Assembly: GCA_016870695.1 (NCBI GenBank)
Contig: VGAV01000063.1
Span: 1-9,794, forward strand
From: Actinomycetota bacterium
Lineage (GTDB): Bacteria; Actinomycetota; Actinomycetes; Actinomycetales; Microbacteriaceae
Direction of reading: 5' to 3'
Length of the DNA stretch: 9,794 nt
This document shows positions 6,425-9,794 of this stretch, in pieces. Both the position numbers and the translations under genes were made by a program. The notes under the pieces are model-generated. The model had not been told where the DNA came from, did not search any database, and saw only the letters and a program-made list of their open reading frames with translations. Each line of letters starts with the position of its first letter. Within the stretch, counting starts at the first letter, position 1.

Positions 6425-6489
6425 CGTGCCACCCTCCCGGACGGTCTCGCGACGAACGTCGCGGGGACGCGCACGACGACGACGCTCAT
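6421..6489 (-). CDS. Possible 22-aa coupling ORF between xdhC and the XRE-cupin gene
   Basis: The ATG at 6489-6487 overlaps the xdhC stop (ATGA, 6489-6486) and its TGA (6423-6421) overlaps the ATG of the XRE-cupin gene (ATGA again). GGTGAGGAG lies 3-5 nt upstream. The product begins MSVVVVRVPATFV and ends PSGRVAR, a short hydrophobic then basic peptide with no similarity I recognise. The double overlap would pass ribosomes from xdhC to the regulator gene, whose own ribosome site lies inside this ORF. It may be a pure coupling device, the remnant of a longer gene, or chance: ATGA overlaps are frequent in GC-rich DNA and 22 codons is short. Confidence 0.35.
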   Translation of the reverse strand: MSVVVVRVPATFVARPSGRVAR

Positions 6490-7460
6490 GCGCTCCTCAC
6501 CGCGCAGGAGCTCTCCGGCGCCGTGTCGTCCGAGACGAGATGCAGACGCGTCCCCGGCAGCTCCCGAAGGGGGCGGGCGCCGGCGGCGTTGCGGGATGCC
6601 ACGATCTCCGCGATGACGGAGAGGGCGGTCTCCTCGGGGGTCGAGCCCCCCAGGTCGAGGCCGAGGGGGGAGTGGAGGCGGGAGAGCTCGGCATCCGTCA
6701 CTCCGGCCCCACGGAGGAGGGCGGCGCGCCGGGCGACGGTGGCCCGCGCCCCCATCGCGCCGACGAAGCCGACCGGCAGGCGCAGGGCCGTGCGCAGGGC
6801 GGGCACGTCGAGCCGCTCGTCATGGGTGAGGACGCAGACCGCTGTGCGCGCGTCGGGCGAAGGGAGGCCGGCGAGGTACTCGTGCGGCGCTGCGACGACC
6901 AGCTCCGCAGCGTCGGGAAAGCGCTCGCGCGTCACGAGCAGGGCCCAGTCGTCGCAGACGGTGACGGCGAAGCCGGCGGCCGCTCCCAGGCGGCAGAGCG
7001 CGGCGGCGTGCTCACCGGCGCCGAGGATGACGAGTCGCGGGGGAGCGATGCGGTGGAGGTCCAGCGGGTCCCCGTCGAGGGCGAGCCGCAGCGTCGTGTC
7101 GCGCCTGGCGCGCACGTCTTCGAGGGCCGGTCGCATGGTCTCGTCGACGCGGTAGGCCACGACGTCGACGGCGCCGCCGCAGGCGAGACCGGCCGCGATC
7201 GGCGTGACGGCGCCGTCGTCGGCGAAGCCGAACCGGGCCCGTCGGATGCCGCCGGTGCGCAGGACGTCGAGCCCGAGCATCACGGCGTCGTTCTCGACGC
7301 ACCCGCCCGAGATCGAGCCGAGCACGCGCGCATCGCGCGTAACCGCGAGGCTGGCCCCGACGCCGCGCGGTGCGCTGCGCACCACACGGGTGACCGTGAC
7401 GGCCGCGACGGGGACGCCCGCGTCGAGCAGCGGCACCAGGTCGGCGGCCAGTTCGAGCAT
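6486..7460 (-). CDS. XdhC/CoxI-family molybdoenzyme maturation protein
   Basis: Member of the XdhC/CoxI family, cytoplasmic factors that bind and sulfurate or hand over molybdenum cofactor to xanthine dehydrogenase-like hydroxylases. The 324-aa product has both family domains: the N-terminal XdhC_CoxI domain with TRVVRSAPRGVGASLAV (24-40), GSISGGCVEND (48-58, Cys54) and GLACGGAVDVV (91-101, Cys94), and a C-terminal Rossmann domain with LVILGAGEHAAALCRLG (143-159), LTHDERLD (211-218), GFVGAMGAR (231-239) and LHSPLGLDLGGSTPEETALSV (from 262). I chose the ATG at 7460: an upstream extension in the same frame runs antisense through the nucleotidyltransferase gene and has no family similarity. There is no ribosome site, but TACCGT lies 7 nt upstream, which suggests a leaderless message. 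It is divergent from the MobA-like gene by 51 bp. No molybdenum hydroxylase subunit is present in the window. Confidence 0.92.
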   Translation of the reverse strand: MLELAADLVPLLDAGVPVAAVTVTRVVRSAPRGVGASLAVTRDARVLGSISGGCVENDAVMLGLDVLRTGGIRRARFGFADDGAVTPIAAGLACGGAVDVVAYRVDETMRPALEDVRARRDTTLRLALDGDPLDLHRIAPPRLVILGAGEHAAALCRLGAAAGFAVTVCDDWALLVTRERFPDAAELVVAAPHEYLAGLPSPDARTAVCVLTHDERLDVPALRTALRLPVGFVGAMGARATVARRAALLRGAGVTDAELSRLHSPLGLDLGGSTPEETALSVIAEIVASRNAAGARPLRELPGTRLHLVSDDTAPESSCAVRSA

Positions 7461-7467
7461 GGACGCG

Positions 7468-7473
7468 ACGGTA
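7468..7473 (-). promoter_or_regulatory. Putative -10 box of a leaderless xdhC-family promoter
   Basis: TACCGT on the minus strand ends 7 nt before the ATG at 7460, the spacing expected when transcription begins at the start codon. No Shine-Dalgarno sequence lies between them. No clear -35 is visible. Confidence 0.5.
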
Positions 7474-7496
7474 GCCGGGGCGTGTTTCGCGCACGC

Positions 7497-7502
7497 TACG
7501 CT
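7497..7502 (+). promoter_or_regulatory. Putative -10 box of a leaderless MobA-like promoter
   Basis: TACGCT (TANNNT) ends 9 nt before the ATG at 7512, which would place transcription start at or just before the start codon. No ribosome site is present. The opposing xdhC -10 box is only 23 bp away, so the two promoters overlap and probably share control. Confidence 0.45.
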
Positions 7503-7511
7503 GTCGTGACC

Positions 7512-8081
7512 ATGCCCTCCGCGCCCGCTGGACCCGTCTCCGGTCTCGTGCTGGCCGCCGGTGCCGGGCGCCGATTCGGCGGCCCCAAGGCCCTCGCCCG
7601 GACTCCCGCCGGTACGCCGTGGCTGGCCCTCGCCGTCCGCGCATTGCGCGACGGGGGATGCGCGGAGGTCGTCGTCGTTCTCGGCGCCGGCGCCGAGGAG
7701 GCGCGGGGCCTCGTGCCTGCGGGAGCGACCGCCGTCACGGCGAGCGGGTGGGAGAGCGGGGTCGCGGCATCGCTCCGCACCGGCCTCACCGCGCTCGAGT
7801 CGTCGGGAGCCGTGGCGGCGGTCGTCGTCCCGGTGGACACCCCCGACCTGCCCGTCGCCGCCGTGGCCCGCATCGTGCGTCGCGCCGGCGCCGACGCCCT
7901 CGTCCAGGCGACGTACGCCGGGGCGCCGGGTCATCCCGTGCTCCTCGGCCGCGCGCACTGGTCGCCGCTCGCCGCGAGCGTGCGCGGCGACGTCGGCGCC
8001 CGGCCCTACCTGATTGCTCAGGGGGCGGAGTCCGTCGAGTGCAGCGACCTGTGGACGGGCGTCGACTGCGACACGCGTTGA
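7512..8081 (+). CDS. MobA-like (MocA-type) molybdenum cofactor nucleotidyltransferase
   Basis: NTP-transferase-fold enzyme (NTP_transf_3) related to MocA and MobA, which attach a nucleotide (CMP or GMP) to molybdopterin to make the cofactor used by molybdenum hydroxylases. The 189-aa product has the N-terminal signature GLVLAAGAGRRFGGPKAL (11-28) for NTP binding, SGWESGVAASLRTGL (78-92), the metal-binding VVVPVDTPDLPV (104-115), and the MocA-type GAPGHPVLLGR (137-147) and RGDVGARPYL (158-167), ending in a VDCDT segment typical of the family's C-terminus. These GHPV and GD-GAR blocks favour MocA over classical MobA. ATG 7512 is preferred to the in-frame GTG at 7506, which lies too close to the putative -10 box. 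It is divergent from the XdhC-family gene, the usual functional partner. Confidence 0.9.
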   Translation: MPSAPAGPVSGLVLAAGAGRRFGGPKALARTPAGTPWLALAVRALRDGGCAEVVVVLGAGAEEARGLVPAGATAVTASGWESGVAASLRTGLTALESSGAVAAVVVPVDTPDLPVAAVARIVRRAGADALVQATYAGAPGHPVLLGRAHWSPLAASVRGDVGARPYLIAQGAESVECSDLWTGVDCDTR

Positions 8082-8101
8082 GCCTCCGAGGTCGCAGATC
8101 A

Positions 8102-8119
8102 CGGTCCGGCCACGGACCG
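8102..8119 (+). terminator. Possible hairpin terminator after the MobA-like gene
   Basis: CGGTCCG (8102-8108) pairs perfectly with CGGACCG (8113-8119) around the loop GCCA, 20 nt past the stop at 8081. A short T-run (8126-8129) follows after 6 nt, so it resembles a weak intrinsic terminator. The same T-run is also the left arm of the dyad at 8126-8148. Confidence 0.4.
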
Positions 8120-8125
8120 GGGCAA

Positions 8126-8148
8126 TTTTGTCGTGCCTCTAGACAAAA
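8126..8148. promoter_or_regulatory. 23-bp dyad (TTTTGTC-N9-GACAAAA), candidate operator for the sugar transporter
   Basis: TTTTGTC (8126-8132) and GACAAAA (8142-8148) are perfect inverted repeats 9 nt apart. Outside them GGGG (8119-8122) and CCCC (8149-8152) extend the symmetry with a 3-nt offset. AT-rich arms in such GC-rich DNA stand out. The right arm overlaps TAGACA, a possible -35 box. A repressor site is the simplest reading; ROK-family (XylR/NagC-like) or LacI-family regulators commonly control sugar ABC operons. No regulator gene is in the window, so the family is a guess. Confidence 0.55.
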
Positions 8149-8168
8149 CCCCTCGGCGGGGATAATTT
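8140..8168 (+). promoter_or_regulatory. Possible promoter of the chvE operon
   Basis: TAGACA (8140-8145) is 17 nt from TAATTT (8163-8168), a plausible -35/-10 pair whose -35 lies inside the dyad. GATAAT at 8161-8166 is an alternative -10 with 15-nt spacing, and CATAAT at 8180-8185 is a third -10-like hexamer without a matching -35. Use of this promoter would leave a leader of about 115 nt before chvE. Confidence 0.35.
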
Positions 8169-8171
8169 TTC

Positions 8172-8195
8172 GGAGCCGTCATAATCCGACGGTCC
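8172..8195. repeat. Inverted repeat around a CATAAT box
   Basis: GGAGCCGTC (8172-8180) is complementary to GACGGTCC (8188-8195) with one bulge, with the arms on either side of the CATAAT hexamer (its first base, C8180, is the end of the left arm). This could be a second operator half or the first hairpin of the leader RNA. Confidence 0.35.
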
Positions 8196-8213
8196 ACAGA
8201 GCCGGGACAGTGA

Positions 8214-8248
8214 CGTACCCGATCCGACGCCCGGGAGGCGCGGGTACG
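8214..8248 (+). repeat. Hairpin in the chvE leader
   Basis: CGTACCCG (8214-8221) pairs perfectly with CGGGTACG (8241-8248). The enclosed segment contains a smaller CGCC/GGCG pairing. It ends about 24 nt before GAGAGGAAC, the probable ribosome site, and may shape or stabilise the 5' end of the mRNA. I recognise no known riboswitch. Confidence 0.45.
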
Positions 8249-8289
8249 ACCTCGGGGGTCCCTGCCGTTCAGAGAGGAACGCAGATCAC

Positions 8290-9405
8290 ATGCTCAAGAA
8301 AATCCTGACCGGTGCGGCCATCGCCGCGCTCGCCGTCGGTCTGGGGGCGTGCAGCTCCACCCGTCCGGCGGACGGGGGCGCCGCCGCCGGAGGCAGCGGG
8401 GAATGCAACGTCGGCATCGCGATGCCGACCCGCAGCCTGGAGCGCTGGATCAACGACGGCGAGCAGCTGCAGCAGAAGCTCAGCGACGCCGGCTGCACCG
8501 TCGACCTGCAATACGCCGACAACAAGACCGACCAGCAGATCAGCCAGATCCAGAACCAGATCTCCGGCGGGGCGAAGATCCTCGTCATCGCGGCGATCGA
8601 CGGCTCGACCCTGGGGCCGGTCCTCGAGGAGGCCAAGGCGCAGAACGCCACGGTCATCGCCTACGACCGCCTCATCAACGGCAGCGAGAACGTGGACTAC
8701 TACGCCACCTTCGACAACTACAAGGTCGGCACCCTCCAGGGCCAGTACATCGAGGAGCAGCTCGGCCTGAAGGACGGCGCGGGCCCCTTCAACCTCGAGC
8801 CCTTCGCCGGCAGCCCCGACGACAACAACGCCAAGTTCTTCTTCGCCGGCGCCTGGGACGTCCTCCAGCCCTACGTCGAGAAGGGCCAGCTCGTCGTCCC
8901 CAGCGGCAAGTCGCCCGCGAACGACGACGCCTGGGCCTCCATCGGCATTCAGGGCTGGGCCTCCGACAAGGCGCAGGCCGAGATGGATAACCGCCTGTCG
9001 TCGTTCTACGGCGATGGCAAGAAGGTCAACGTCGTGCTGTCCCCGAACGACAGCCTGGCGATCGGCATCGAGGCCTCCCTCAAGTCGGCCGGCTACACCG
9101 CGGGCACCGACTACCCGATCATCACGGGCCAGGATGCCGACAAGGCCAACGTGAAGGCGATCCTCGAGGGCACGCAGGCGATGACCGTCTGGAAGGACAC
9201 CCGCGCCCTCGGCGACCGCGTCTTCGAGATGATCCAGCAGATCAAGGACGGCGACGAGGTCGAGGTCAACGACACCGAGACCTACGACAACGGCGAGAAG
9301 GTCGTCCCGTCCTTCCTGCTGACGCCCGAGGTCGTCGTCAAGGACGACGTGCAGTCCAAGCTCATCGACTCGGGCTTCCTCAAGGCCTCCGACGTCGGAC
9401 TCTGA
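8290..9405 (+). CDS. chvE: ChvE-type multiple-sugar-binding lipoprotein
   Basis: Sugar-binding component of a multiple-monosaccharide ABC transporter (ChvE-GguAB type), anchored to the outer face of the membrane. The 371-aa product has a lipoprotein signal: MLKK, a hydrophobic stretch and the lipobox VGLGAC with Cys21 as the lipid site, then a Gly/Ser linker. The mature part is a periplasmic-binding-protein-like type I fold: [19 protein letters not shown] (39-57), [75 protein letters not shown] and [19 protein letters not shown], all characteristic of ChvE relatives. The ATG at 8290 has GAGAGGAAC about 11 nt upstream, a slightly long spacing, and the lipoprotein signal fixes the start. It is followed by a strong hairpin and the ATPase gene. 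Likely controlled by the dyad at 8126-8148. The sugar is undecided: glucose, galactose, xylose or arabinose are typical. Confidence 0.95.
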   Translation: MLKKILTGAAIAALAVGLGACSSTRPADGGAAAGGSGECNVGIAMPTRSLERWINDGEQLQQKLSDAGCTVDLQYADNKTDQQISQIQNQISGGAKILVIAAIDGSTLGPVLEEAKAQNATVIAYDRLINGSENVDYYATFDNYKVGTLQGQYIEEQLGLKDGAGPFNLEPFAGSPDDNNAKFFFAGAWDVLQPYVEKGQLVVPSGKSPANDDAWASIGIQGWASDKAQAEMDNRLSSFYGDGKKVNVVLSPNDSLAIGIEASLKSAGYTAGTDYPIITGQDADKANVKAILEGTQAMTVWKDTRALGDRVFEMIQQIKDGDEVEVNDTETYDNGEKVVPSFLLTPEVVVKDDVQSKLIDSGFLKASDVGL

Positions 9406-9413
9406 TCCGTTCC

Positions 9414-9445
9414 GCGGCGGGGCGGGAGCGATCCCGCCCCGCCGC
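9414..9445 (+). promoter_or_regulatory. Strong intercistronic hairpin between chvE and the ATPase gene
   Basis: GCGGCGGGGCGGGA (9414-9427) pairs perfectly over 14 bp with TCCCGCCCCGCCGC (9432-9445) around the loop GCGA, 9 nt after the chvE stop. There is no T-run. In sugar ABC operons such stems commonly protect the binding-protein mRNA from 3' decay or partly terminate transcription, so that the binding protein is made in excess of the ATPase and permease. Confidence 0.75.
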
Positions 9446-9481
9446 TCGACCCTGCGCCCGGCGGGCGAGGGAGGAAAGACC

Positions 9482-9794
9482 ATGACCGAACCGATCCTGC
9501 GCATGACGGGGATCTCCAAGTCGTTCAACGGGGTCCCGGCGCTGGCCGACGTGTCGATCGACGTGTACCGCGGCGAGGTCCACGCGGTGTGCGGTGAGAA
9601 CGGCGCCGGCAAGTCGACGCTCATGAAGGTGCTCAGCGGCGTCTACCCCGCCGGCAGCTTCGAGGGGGCGATCACCCTCGAGGGCGAGGAGATGGCCTTC
9701 CGCTCCATCAACGACAGCGAGGCCGCCGGCATCGTCATCATCCACCAGGAGCTGGCCCTCAGCCCGTACCTCTCCATCGCCGAGAACATCTTCC
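9482..9794 (+). CDS. mmsA: Multiple-monosaccharide ABC transporter ATP-binding protein (GguA/MmsA), N-terminal part
   Basis: ATPase subunit of the sugar importer served by the ChvE-type protein upstream. The visible 104 codons begin at ATG 9482, with GGGAGGAAAG about 5 nt before. They contain the first ABC domain up to the Q-loop: [11 protein letters not shown] (11-21), Walker [10 protein letters not shown] (38-46), [11 protein letters not shown] (52-62), which is characteristic of the GguA/XylG group, and the Q-loop HQE (88-90, Gln89), then LSIAENIF. Proteins of this group have two ABC domains in about 500 residues, so roughly four fifths lies beyond the right edge. A GguB/MmsB-type permease gene is expected next. 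It is separated from chvE by 76 bp holding a strong hairpin. Confidence 0.95.
   Translation, partial: MTEPILRMTGISKSFNGVPALADVSIDVYRGEVHAVCGENGAGKSTLMKVLSGVYPAGSFEGAITLEGEEMAFRSINDSEAAGIVIIHQELALSPYLSIAENIF

Noticed and set aside
6195..7511. Long plus-strand open frame fused ahead of the MobA-like gene
   Set aside because: Antisense to the XdhC-family and XRE-cupin genes. Its composition is that of a GC-rich shadow frame, and the nucleotidyltransferase signature begins right after ATG 7512.
7461..8102. Upstream extension of the xdhC-family frame to 8102 on the minus strand
   Set aside because: The extension is antisense to the MobA-like gene, low in complexity, and carries no XdhC-family motifs. 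The family N-terminus begins at 7460.
8149..8170. CCCC-TCGGC-GGGG followed by a T-run as an intrinsic terminator
   Set aside because: The stem is only 4 bp, and the T-run is better explained as part of the promoter -10 region and AT-rich operator zone before chvE.
8269..9624. 451-codon minus-strand open frame opposite chvE
   Set aside because: Val/Leu/Asp/Gly-rich shadow of a strongly conserved ChvE gene, with no motif of its own.

Overview
The window is high-GC DNA with purine-rich Shine-Dalgarno sites, many GTG/ATG starts, ATGA-type gene overlaps and TANNNT boxes placed for leaderless transcription. Together with protein families typical of soil actinobacteria, this suggests an actinobacterium, probably of the Microbacteriaceae (for example a Microbacterium). 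That assignment is inferred from composition and gene style. No rRNA or other marker gene is present.

Layout. (1) 1-1793, minus strand: a CitA/DcuS-type sensor kinase and its CitB/DctR-type response regulator, overlapping by 4 bp; the regulator runs off the left edge. (2) 1914-5039, plus strand: tctC-tctB-tctA, a complete tripartite tricarboxylate transporter, divergent from the two-component pair and almost certainly controlled by it. (3) 5040-5266: a repeat-rich intergenic stretch with a 17-bp direct repeat, a large near-perfect palindrome and a tandem duplication of the end of the next gene. (4) 5267-7460, minus strand: a small two-helix membrane protein of unknown function, an XRE-cupin transcription factor, a possible 22-codon coupling ORF, and an XdhC/CoxI-family protein. 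(5) 7512-8081, plus strand: a MobA-like (MocA-type) nucleotidyltransferase divergent from xdhC. These two belong to molybdenum-cofactor maturation for molybdenum hydroxylases, but no hydroxylase subunit is in the window. (6) 8082-9794, plus strand: a control region with a 23-bp dyad, then a ChvE-type sugar-binding lipoprotein and the start of its GguA/MmsA ATPase, the beginning of a multiple-monosaccharide ABC transporter operon.

Functionally the window combines two nutrient uptake systems (carboxylates through TctCBA, sugars through ChvE-GguAB) with a small molybdoenzyme maturation locus and its probable regulator. The protein-coding content is ordinary for a soil actinobacterium, and I see no convincing novel multi-gene system. 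The less ordinary material is small in scale: the palindrome and direct repeats after tctA, the duplicated 3' end of the small membrane gene, the doubly overlapping mini-ORF between xdhC and the XRE-cupin gene, and the nested dyads before chvE. There are no tRNA or rRNA genes, CRISPR arrays, transposases or integrases that I can recognise.
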